Shown here in pieces: positions 1 through 5,025 of a stretch of 5,790 nucleotides of DNA. The stretch covers positions 1-5,790 of the forward strand of contig JBLIKP010000120.1 of the NCBI GenBank assembly GCA_047635375.1, given 5' to 3'. The translations under genes were made by a program, and so were the position numbers. The stretch is from JBLIKP01 sp047635375 (GTDB lineage: Bacteria; Bacteroidota; Bacteroidia; Sphingobacteriales; Sphingobacteriaceae). Each line of letters begins with the position of its first letter. Positions within the stretch are counted from its first letter, which is position 1. The notes under the pieces are model-generated. The model ran no database searches, was not told the origin of the DNA, and was given only the letters and a program-made list of their open reading frames with translations.

Positions 1-1
1 T

Positions 2-439
2 GAATTAAAATTCATCATTCATTACCAACTCCCAAAAAAGCCAGAAGAATTTACCCATAGAAACGGACGTACTGCCCGTATGAATTCTGGTGGAACGGCC
101 TATGTAATTCAGTGGGAAGAAGAAGGGTTGCCTCCATTTATTCGCGACGAGAAACCTGAGATTTTAAATATCGACGATCTAAAACCTGCAGAAGAAAAGC
201 CTCAATCGGATTGGGAAACTCTTTTTGTTTCTGGAGGTCGTAAAGATAAAATCTCAAAAGGAGATATCGCCGGACTATTTATGAAGCAAGGCCGCTTGAA
301 TGGTGAGCAGGTTGGAGTAATTGAAATCAAGCAAGACTGTGCATTTGTGGCTGTTAAATCGAGTAAAGTAGACCAATTAATCGAACTTGTGAATAATTCT
401 AAACTGAAAAAAAAGAAGGTAAGGGTAACAAAAATTTAG
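2..439 (+). CDS. DbpA-like DEAD-box RNA helicase, C-terminal part (5' end outside window)
   Basis: This is the last 145 codons of an ATP-dependent RNA helicase; the frame is open to the left edge, so the Met codon at 80 is internal and not the start. Positions 56-79 encode HRNGRTAR, which is helicase motif VI (usually HRIGRTGR), preceded by the typical IHYQLPKKPEEF stretch of the second RecA-like domain. After an acidic, proline-containing linker, roughly the last 73 residues match the DbpA RNA-binding domain: GGRK, then KGDI, L-x-G-x-x-V-G, FVAV, and a lysine-rich KKKKVRV end. In the studied DbpA proteins this domain recognises hairpin 92 of 23S rRNA, and the helicase helps assemble the large ribosomal subunit. 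The same role is inferred here. The gene is the only plus-strand gene and ends facing a convergent neighbour. The family assignment is firm; true orthology to dbpA is likely but cannot be proven from a fragment. Confidence 0.93.
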   Translation, partial: ELKFIIHYQLPKKPEEFTHRNGRTARMNSGGTAYVIQWEEEGLPPFIRDEKPEILNIDDLKPAEEKPQSDWETLFVSGGRKDKISKGDIAGLFMKQGRLNGEQVGVIEIKQDCAFVAVKSSKVDQLIELVNNSKLKKKKVRVTKI

Positions 440-462
440 TGCATTGGTAAAATTCTTTAATT

Positions 463-521
463 AAACCACAGGCTCAATAATTGACGAATCCTAAAATCGT
501 CAATTATTCCCTTGGTTTTTT
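463..521. terminator. Long stem-loop between convergent genes, probable bidirectional terminator
   Basis: A perfect 12-bp inverted repeat (AATAATTGACGA at 476-487 and its complement at 497-508) surrounds a 9-nt loop. The stem extends outward with AGG 470-472 pairing CCT 510-512 and AAACCA 463-468 pairing TGGTTT 513-518, interrupted by a one-base bulge (469) and a small internal loop (473-475 against 509). On the plus strand the structure runs into six T (516-521), a normal intrinsic terminator for the helicase transcript, whose stop codon is 24 nt upstream. On the minus strand the tail is only moderately T-rich, so termination of the FkbM transcript there is plausible but weaker. Confidence 0.72.
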
Positions 522-559
522 CTTCAGATTTAGATTCCCAATTCTAATCAACCATAATT

Positions 560-606
560 CTAAACTGCAGTTTAGTGGAATAGTACTCCATTAAACCGTA
601 TTTTTT
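560..606. repeat. Palindrome and overlapping hairpin with T-tract downstream of the methyltransferase gene
   Basis: Positions 560-575 form a perfect 16-bp palindrome (CTAAACTGCAGTTTAG). Its right end is shared with a second hairpin: GTTTAGTGGA (570-579) pairs with TCCATTAAAC (587-596), with one G-U wobble in plus-strand RNA, and six T follow at 601-606. The two structures use the same bases (570-575), so only one can form at a time. As a plus-strand element it resembles a back-up terminator that would stop read-through into the opposing gene. For the minus-strand transcript it lies just past the methyltransferase stop. The palindrome could instead be a protein-binding site. The function is not established. 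Confidence 0.4.
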
Positions 607-1225
607 ATTCCTTTCCCAAATGCTCAATTAATATTTTTTCGGATTTGTGAACGGCTATAAAATTAGGTCCAATAAAATCTTCATGCTTCCTTAAGTATTT
701 TCTGAAGTCAACACGTTTAGGATAAATTTTGCCAAGGACATAATTGTGGGATTCAAGAAGGGAGTAAAAGTCGCCAAGAAGATTTTTACTACTTAAATTA
801 ATATACCCATACTCGAATTGAATGGCCTTAATTGCCCCTTTTTGTAAAGCCTTTTCAAGGCCTAATAAAGCGTCGTATTCGGCACCCTCGATATCAATTT
901 TCAGGAAATCTACTTGATTAATATTTTGCTCCTCAAGATATGAGTCGCCAGTTATTAATTGAATCGCAATTTTATCGTTTACCGAATAATTTACTCCTTG
1001 TGAATCGTAAAGCGAAGAATGTGTATTAGAATTAAAAAGGTTAATTTCCTTGGTACATTCACTTGAAAATAATCCGCAATTTACCAATGTAATATTTGTT
1101 TTTCCTTCAACGTTTTTAGTTAGATTTTTGAATGTTTTTTTTACGGGCTCAAAAGCAATAATTTTTGTATTAGGAAGTGTTTTCGTTGCCAAGAGACTGT
1201 ATTTTCCAATGTTTGCTCCCCCCAT
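605..1225 (-). CDS. FkbM methyltransferase, C-terminal reading frame (206 codons)
   Basis: This is the longer open frame of the interrupted methyltransferase. Its first ATG overlaps the run of six G, so the Met-Gly-Gly start falls inside the SAM-binding motif, and translation from here would lack the first strand and the Asp of motif I. It holds the rest of the catalytic domain: ANIGKYSLLATK, IIAFEPVKKTFKNL, the KIDIEGAE signature at about residues 109-116, and a C-terminal tail rich in Lys and aromatic residues (KIYPKRVDFRKYLRKHEDF). No ribosome-binding or promoter signal is evident before the ATG, so independent translation is doubtful. It is best read as the 3' portion of the gene spanning 605-1403. 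Confidence 0.7.
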   Translation of the reverse strand: MGGANIGKYSLLATKTLPNTKIIAFEPVKKTFKNLTKNVEGKTNITLVNCGLFSSECTKEINLFNSNTHSSLYDSQGVNYSVNDKIAIQLITGDSYLEEQNINQVDFLKIDIEGAEYDALLGLEKALQKGAIKAIQFEYGYINLSSKNLLGDFYSLLESHNYVLGKIYPKRVDFRKYLRKHEDFIGPNFIAVHKSEKILIEHLGKE

Positions 1226-1403
1226 CGATAATCACCTTAGGATTGGTCCTGGCGATTTTCTCCAAAACCCTTAGCTCTCCATTGCTTGCCAAATCATGAT
1301 TTCGATTTTCAGAAAAACGGTAAAGCGAAAGTCCAAAGCCCCCAATAATCCTTGCAGGAAGTGAGTTTGAATTTCTTTTGAAGAATCTTTTTATTGCCGA
1401 CAT
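1170..1403 (-). CDS. FkbM methyltransferase, N-terminal reading frame (62 meaningful codons, then out of frame)
   Basis: The true start of the interrupted methyltransferase is most likely the ATG at 1401-1403, preceded by an A/T-rich stretch without a Shine-Dalgarno site. The basic opening (MSAIKRFFKRN) leads into a segment ending NGELRVLEKIARTNPKVIIDGG, which is how FkbM proteins approach motif I. After residue 62 the frame leaves the family and runs a further 15 codons (S-K-H-W-K...) to a stop at 1170-1172. Those 15 residues have no family resemblance and overlap the other frame, as expected from a one-base insertion. As written, the product would be a 77-residue fragment without catalytic function. 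Confidence 0.6.
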   Translation of the reverse strand: MSAIKRFFKRNSNSLPARIIGGFGLSLYRFSENRNHDLASNGELRVLEKIARTNPKVIIDGGSKHWKIQSLGNENTS

Positions 1404-1418
1404 CTATTTATTTTTTCA

Positions 1419-1856
1419 CTAAAAGTAACCGATTTTCTCAGTTAATTCAATCTTACTCAATGCAAAATTTCCTGTTCCAAAGGCAATTTCTTTTCCTTCT
1501 TCATTGAAAAGTGTGGACTCTGCGGTGTAGATGGATTTTGATTTAAATCTCACCTTACCTACCGACGTGATTTTCCCTTCGTTTGCTGGACGCAGAAGAT
1601 TTAAGTTAAAGGAAGTGGTCAGAACGAACTTATCCTCAACGATTGAGTTTACTGCAAAGAATGCCGCATCATCAAGAAGTTTGAAATAAACCGAGCCATG
1701 AATAGCACCTAAAGCGTGGAAATATTTCTTTTCAATAGTTAAACCGATTTCAGCAGATTCATGACCTATTTTGCAGGTGGTTGATTGATAAATGTGGGTG
1801 TTCATATTGGCTCGCAAATACATCCGCTCCAGCTTTCTATAATGATCTTGGTTCAT
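1419..1856 (-). CDS. PaaI-type hotdog-fold acyl-CoA thioesterase
   Basis: The 145-residue protein is the normal size for a single hotdog domain and is expected to hydrolyse an acyl-CoA thioester in the cytoplasm. The active-site segment is clear: residues 51-71 (A-I-H53-G54-S-V-Y-F-K-L-L-D62-D63-A-A...N-S) line up with the PaaI motif HGGxxxxLxDxAxxxxxNS. The oxyanion-hole HG and the helix Asp (D62) are kept, and the second Gly is replaced by Ser55. The rest shows the expected alternation of strands, including TTSFNLNLLRPA (about 80-91) and the closing EGKEIAFGTGNFAL. The ATG lies only 2 nt past the stop of the 81-codon gene upstream, suggesting translational coupling, and the FkbM gene starts 15 nt downstream. 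The substrate cannot be read from the sequence; relatives act on phenylacetyl-type, dihydroxynaphthoyl or medium-chain acyl-CoA, and no menaquinone or phenylacetate genes are nearby to decide. Confidence 0.88.
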   Translation of the reverse strand: MNQDHYRKLERMYLRANMNTHIYQSTTCKIGHESAEIGLTIEKKYFHALGAIHGSVYFKLLDDAAFFAVNSIVEDKFVLTTSFNLNLLRPANEGKITSVGKVRFKSKSIYTAESTLFNEEGKEIAFGTGNFALSKIELTEKIGYF

Positions 1857-1858
1857 TT

Positions 1859-2104
1859 TTAGTTTATTTCCTCCTGGATTTCGTTTTGAATAGAATTTAC
1901 CTTTTCCTCAATATTTTTATAATATTTTAAAATAAACATTCGGTTAAATTCATTTTTCAGTAAATGAGTAAGAAGGCGTTTCTTTTCCTTTTGGGTAATC
2001 CTTAGCGGATACTCTATTCCGTTAGGGTAGCCAGATTCATTAAAAATAAAATACGGGAAAAGGAGTTCAGTAAAATCTTTATTGAAATTTTGGTAATACT
2101 GCAT
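1859..2104 (-). CDS. Small protein of unknown function (81 residues)
   Basis: I do not recognise this protein. It has no signal peptide, no convincing membrane segment and no cysteines. The first third is rich in aromatic residues (Tyr and Phe in MQYYQNFNKDFTELLFPYFIF), followed by a short turn-rich part (NESGYPNGIEYPLRI, about 22-36). From residue 38 to the end it is highly charged and likely helical (QKEKKRLLTHLLKNEF...KNIEEKVNSIQNEIQEEI), possibly a coiled coil or a partner-binding helix. The ATG at 2104 is the only Met start in the frame; an in-frame stop lies nine codons upstream (2129-2131). It ends 2 nt before the thioesterase gene, so the two are probably translated together, which is the main support for it being real. 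Its role may relate to the thioesterase, but that is inference only. Confidence 0.65.
   Translation of the reverse strand: MQYYQNFNKDFTELLFPYFIFNESGYPNGIEYPLRITQKEKKRLLTHLLKNEFNRMFILKYYKNIEEKVNSIQNEIQEEIN
1870..1875 (-). promoter_or_regulatory. Shine-Dalgarno-like AGGAGG before the thioesterase
   Basis: A perfect AGGAGG lies within the last codons of the 81-residue gene, 13 nt before the thioesterase ATG. The spacing is longer than the usual 5-9 nt, and the hexamer is also produced by Gln-Glu-Glu codons. Bacteroidota generally rely little on such sites, so it may be coincidental. Confidence 0.3.
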
Positions 2105-2141
2105 CTCGTCTATTTTCGTTTTAATTGTTTAGAGCAAACGC

Positions 2142-2170
2142 CGAAAGAATTGCGATAAATATCGAAAGAA
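2142..2170. repeat. Short direct repeat flanking a 5-bp palindrome in the gap before the 81-residue gene
   Basis: CGAAAGAA occurs at 2142-2149 and again at 2163-2170, exactly 21 bp apart (two helical turns). Between the copies is the small inverted repeat CGATA-AA-TATCG. The site lies 38-66 bp upstream of the 81-codon gene on the minus strand, where an operator could sit. It is short and A-rich, so chance is a real possibility. I saw no good TAnnTTTG promoter box in the same gap (2105-2210). Confidence 0.25.
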
Positions 2171-2210
2171 ATTCTAGGGAGTATTTTTTTCAATTGGTCT
2201 TAGCCATAAT

Positions 2211-3218
2211 TTACCTGTAAAAGGTTTTGTTATACGCCGAGAATTCATCTTTTCCCAATATCAGTCTTAGCCAAACAGCCTTTATAAAGCCAAAACCATA
2301 ACTGGTAAGCTGAATGTAACTGGTGATAATAGAAAGGAAGCCGATAACCAAGCTCTTGTTTTTTATTGTGGAGTCAATCAGCAATAAGGCCATGTGGAAA
2401 CCTATTGGTGCTAGGAAAATCGGATTAACTACAATCCCCAAAAGTAATAAGGCAATACACCCTACGGTAAAAACCGCCGGAGCGAAATGGACCATTTTAA
2501 GGGATTCTGGATGGTTTTTGTAAAGATTTATCCTAGCAATACCCGAATTGTATATCTGCTTGAAAAACTGCCTAAAATTAGTCCTGCGCTTGTGAAATAC
2601 GTAGGCATCTTTAATTAGTCGCGTTTTGAAGCCATTTTTCAGGATTCTAATGCTCATATCAATATCTTCCCCGAAACGCATTTTAGCAAAGCCCTTGGTT
2701 ACCTCATACACTTCTCTCGAATACCCCATATTAAAGCTTCGCGGATAAAATTTATCTAATTTCTCACCACCGCCACGAATTCCACCCGTGGTGAAAAAGG
2801 AGGTCATGGAGTAGTTTATGGCTTTTTGAAGGTCGGTGAAATCTGGGTGCGCTTCGTCTGGCCCACCAAATGCATCCACAAAATTATTGCTTAGCTCGTC
2901 GTGCACTATTTTGAAATAATCTTTAGGGATTACGCAGTCTGAATCTAGATAAATACAATAGTTTCCGGTGGACTTATCGAAACCATAATTTCTGCTTTGA
3001 CCCGGACCTGAGTTAGGCTTGAAGAAATATTTAATGTTAAGATTATCGGCGTAAGCCTCAACTACTTTATCGCAACGTTTCGTAGACCCATCTTCCACAA
3101 TTACCAATTCAAAATCTGTTTTGGTTTGCACCGATAGGCTTTCGAGCAATTCTTCAACCTCCTGCGGACGATTAAAGACGGGAACAATGATGGAGACGTT
3201 GATGGCCTTGGTATTCAA
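2211..3218 (-). CDS. Family 2 glycosyltransferase with C-terminal membrane segments
   Basis: This 335-residue enzyme has a GT-A catalytic domain that transfers a sugar from a nucleotide-sugar donor, most likely onto a lipid-linked or surface glycan at the inner face of the cytoplasmic membrane. It opens with the family signature VSIIVPVFNRPQEVEELLESL (residues 8-28), then VIVEDGS with Asp43, NSGPGQSRNYG (69-79) and the metal-binding DSD at 92-94 (YLDSDCVIP). The acceptor-side motif FGEDIDMSIRI has Glu184-Asp185, and HKRRTNFRQFFKQ starts at His209. From about residue 246 it is strongly hydrophobic, with two to three membrane helices (about 246-284 and 290-316). The start is TTG: no ATG or GTG lies between the upstream in-frame stop (3240-3242) and the signature, and TTG gives a typical seven-residue lead. 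It follows the SDR-like gene by 65 nt on the same strand. The exact sugar is not readable from the sequence. Confidence 0.9.
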   Translation of the reverse strand: MNTKAINVSIIVPVFNRPQEVEELLESLSVQTKTDFELVIVEDGSTKRCDKVVEAYADNLNIKYFFKPNSGPGQSRNYGFDKSTGNYCIYLDSDCVIPKDYFKIVHDELSNNFVDAFGGPDEAHPDFTDLQKAINYSMTSFFTTGGIRGGGEKLDKFYPRSFNMGYSREVYEVTKGFAKMRFGEDIDMSIRILKNGFKTRLIKDAYVFHKRRTNFRQFFKQIYNSGIARINLYKNHPESLKMVHFAPAVFTVGCIALLLLGIVVNPIFLAPIGFHMALLLIDSTIKNKSLVIGFLSIITSYIQLTSYGFGFIKAVWLRLILGKDEFSAYNKTFYR

Positions 3219-3240
3219 TAGAGTATTTTTACGGTTCTCT

Positions 3241-3248
3241 TAAAGGTA
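3241..3248 (-). promoter_or_regulatory. Possible -7 box for the glycosyltransferase
   Basis: TACCTTTA matches seven of eight positions of the Bacteroidota -7 element TAnnTTTG and lies 22 nt upstream of the TTG start codon. No convincing TTG element sits at the usual distance before it, so the gene may also be read through from the SDR-like gene. Confidence 0.3.
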
Positions 3249-3283
3249 TAATATTTTTGATATTTCTATTACCATGTGCTCAA

Positions 3284-4825
3284 TTACCAAGTAATCGGGC
3301 GGTAGTCTTTTAAAAATTTACCACACCAATGTTTCCCAGTATTAATTCCATCGAAAAGAGGGTCCATTACGCGTGCTGCTCCGTCCACAATATCTAATGG
3401 CGGTTGAAAATCATGAACTTCTTCCTTTTTCTTAGCAAGCTCAGCGGGATCTTCATCGGTCACCCATCCCGTATCTACCGCGTTCATATAAATTCCGTAT
3501 TTCGCGAAATCCGACGCTGCCGTATGTGTCATCATGTTTAATGCAGCTTTTGCCATATTTGTGTGAGGATGGCGGTCTTCTTTGTGGAAACGGTGGAACT
3601 TTCCCTCCATTGCCGATACGTTGATAATGTGTTTTATCCCTGTATTATCCTTTTTCATAAGGTTAGCCAAGCGATTACACAATACGAAGGGTGCGACTGA
3701 ATTAACCAGTTGAACTTCAAGCATTTCGGTGGTGTTTATTTCGCCTAATTTCAATCTCCAGCTGTTGGTTTTTCTTAGGTCTACCTGCTGCAAATCGGCG
3801 TCAAGCTTACCTTCTGGAAAAACTTCATCCGCGCTAAGCGAATTATCAATGGTATAGGGTATTTGAGAAAGCTTCGCCGAAGCGCTTAAGCCAATTCCCA
3901 ATTGTTTTCCATGCCAAGTTACCGGCAGATTTTTAGTTTTTTCTTCACCAAACTCCTCGCTCAATGTGCGAAGTTCGCGAATACACGCATCGTGATCGCT
4001 TAATAAGCCCTGTGCATATTGCGGTAGTTCGTCAAAAGCCTTTTCCTCATTAGGCATCATATGGGAATAAAAGCCAGAGGGACGACGAACGGTTTGTGCG
4101 GCATTGTTGATTAGCACGTCCAAACGGTCGTATTGCTGCTCAATAAAATTGCAGAATATCTCCACACTCGGAATGTGTCTCAAATCTAATCCGTGGATTT
4201 TTAAGCGATGTCCCCATTCTCCAAAATCGTGCTCTTTCCCAAAACGTAGGGCAGAATCTACTGGGAAGCGGGTAGTGGCAATTACGGTTGCGCCTGCACG
4301 AAGCATCATTATTGTGATGTGGTAACCTATTTTTAGGCGAGAACCAGTAACTAAGGCTACCTGCCCGGTCATATCGGCGGTTTGAAAGCGTTTGGCGTAG
4401 TTAAAGTCACCGCACTCCGGGCACATGGTGTCGTAGAAATGGTGAAGGGTGTCAAAGACTTCTTTACACACATAACAGTTCCTTGGTGAGGCCAATTTTA
4501 CAGGCTCTTTTTTATCAGGATTTACCATGTTTGGGGCAATGAAAATAGTTGCCTCACGTGCACTTCTGATTCCGGTGGCATTCCTCTTTTGCTTGTCCTG
4601 AGCCTTTACTTTACGTTTCTGCGCTTTTTTGGCGTCCTTTTTACGACGTGCAAATTCTTCCCTACTCGGACGTGAAAATTTTCCCGCCTCGATTATCAAA
4701 GCCATTCTTTCTTCCTCAGGAATTTCAAAAATCTGATCAGTGTCAGTGTTTAATGCTTCCAAAATGGAAATACATCTTTTAATCTCCTCAGGACTAACTT
4801 TTTTTCCTTCTTCCTCGTGCGCCAT
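3284..4825 (-). CDS. SDR-fold protein with N-terminal basic region and zinc ribbon; catalytic Tyr replaced
   Basis: At 513 residues this is about twice the length of a classical short-chain dehydrogenase. Residues 1-50 are acidic and helical. Residues 55-82 form a very basic helix (EEFARRKKDAKKAQKRKVKAQDKQKR). A likely zinc ribbon follows: Cys117-x2-Cys120 and Cys135-x2-Cys138. The Rossmann domain starts near 153 (GQVALVTGSRLKIG, 155-167; the usual TGxxxGIG has Lys in place of the middle Gly), then LDL (213-215), NNAA (240-243), Asn375, Ser404 (NVSAMEG) and Lys426. A roughly 100-residue insertion lies between NNAA and Asn375. The position four before Lys426, normally the catalytic Tyr of YxxxK, is Thr422 (HTNMAK). 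The C-terminal part continues normally (VDTGW, 450-454) and ends intact, so the gene does not look decayed. It may bind NAD(P) without classical catalysis or use another residue; the Cys and Lys-rich part could bind nucleic acid. The ATG sits shortly after a good promoter. The fold is certain, the function unknown. Confidence 0.9.
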   Translation of the reverse strand: MAHEEEGKKVSPEEIKRCISILEALNTDTDQIFEIPEEERMALIIEAGKFSRPSREEFARRKKDAKKAQKRKVKAQDKQKRNATGIRSAREATIFIAPNMVNPDKKEPVKLASPRNCYVCKEVFDTLHHFYDTMCPECGDFNYAKRFQTADMTGQVALVTGSRLKIGYHITIMMLRAGATVIATTRFPVDSALRFGKEHDFGEWGHRLKIHGLDLRHIPSVEIFCNFIEQQYDRLDVLINNAAQTVRRPSGFYSHMMPNEEKAFDELPQYAQGLLSDHDACIRELRTLSEEFGEEKTKNLPVTWHGKQLGIGLSASAKLSQIPYTIDNSLSADEVFPEGKLDADLQQVDLRKTNSWRLKLGEINTTEMLEVQLVNSVAPFVLCNRLANLMKKDNTGIKHIINVSAMEGKFHRFHKEDRHPHTNMAKAALNMMTHTAASDFAKYGIYMNAVDTGWVTDEDPAELAKKKEEVHDFQPPLDIVDGAARVMDPLFDGINTGKHWCGKFLKDYRPITW

Positions 4826-4844
4826 TTATGCCAACTTTTATGTT

Positions 4845-4878
4845 GCAAAAGTACTCAAAATCGTTTGATTTGGCTCAA
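4845..4878 (-). promoter_or_regulatory. Bacteroidota-type promoter for the SDR-like gene
   Basis: TACTTTTGC (4845-4853 on the minus strand) is an exact match to the TAnnTTTG -7 box of Bacteroidota primary sigma factor promoters. A TTG (4876-4878) lies 22 nt upstream, within the 17-23 nt spacing reported for the -33 element. The box ends 19 nt before the ATG at 4825, so the 5' leader would be only about 10-15 nt. The rest of the 200-nt gap (4826-5025) shows one short repeat and no clear terminator hairpin for the upstream dihydrouridine synthase gene. Confidence 0.65.
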
Positions 4879-4882
4879 GGCC

Positions 4883-4918
4883 GAAAAACATTCTTCACCC
4901 GTTTTCTGGAAAAACATT
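4883..4918. repeat. 10-bp direct repeat just upstream of the SDR-gene promoter
   Basis: GAAAAACATT occurs at 4883-4892 and 4909-4918, starting 26 bp apart, directly upstream of the -33 element of the SDR-gene promoter. The position would suit an activator or upstream-element site. The motif is A-rich, so a chance repeat is not excluded. Confidence 0.3.
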
Positions 4919-5025
4919 AGGGTATTTAGGGAAAATAAAAAGGTAAATTGTCCATTCCAACTATTTTAGAACGTCTTTCTTTCAAACAATCAAAATAATA
5001 GTAAGTAGCGCGTTTAAATACTTCT

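Larger units (their letters stand above)
605..1403 (-). pseudogene. FkbM-family SAM-dependent methyltransferase, interrupted by a frameshift
   Basis: Joining two overlapping frames gives one protein of about 265 residues, a normal length for FkbM methyltransferases, which O-methylate sugars in surface glycans or groups on natural products. The N-terminal frame (from ATG at 1403) runs to KVIIDGG, and the other frame continues with ANIGKYSLLA; together they form the SAM-binding motif I (D-G-G-A-N-I-G). Downstream are IIAFEP (end of the second strand of the fold) and DFLKIDIEGAEYDALLGLE, the diagnostic KxDxEGxE segment of the family. The break is a run of six G on the coding strand (1218-1223) where five would keep the frame. 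The gene follows the thioesterase by 15 nt and probably belongs to its operon. It looks more AT-rich than the SDR gene (one 60-base line, 901-960, is 19/60 GC), which is common in surface-glycan genes. Possible explanations are a sequencing error, a true pseudogene or slippage-based phase variation. Confidence 0.8.

Noticed and set aside
80..82. ATG as a start codon for a stand-alone 119-residue DbpA-domain protein
   Set aside because: The same frame upstream encodes helicase motif VI directly before it, so this Met is internal to a larger helicase cut by the window edge.
1218..1223. Programmed ribosomal frameshifting at the run of six G
   Set aside because: Rejoining the frames needs a +1 shift (or -2). 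No rare codon, stop codon or stimulatory structure is evident at the site, so an indel in the tract is the simpler reading.
1050..1274. Plus-strand open frame opposite the methyltransferase gene
   Set aside because: It is antisense to clear FkbM coding sequence, including its frameshift zone, and encodes no recognisable motif; it is a shadow frame.
2105..2210. Promoter for the 81-residue gene or terminator for the glycosyltransferase
   Set aside because: The only TTTGC in the gap lacks the TA half of the -7 box, and no hairpin with a T-tract follows the glycosyltransferase stop on the minus strand.
2323..2523. Plus-strand open frame opposite the membrane part of the glycosyltransferase
   Set aside because: It is antisense to an intact, well-supported gene and has no family resemblance or start signal.
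4104..4325. Plus-strand open frame opposite the SDR-like gene
   Set aside because: It lies wholly within the Rossmann-domain coding sequence on the other strand, and its Cys/Ser-rich product has no motif.
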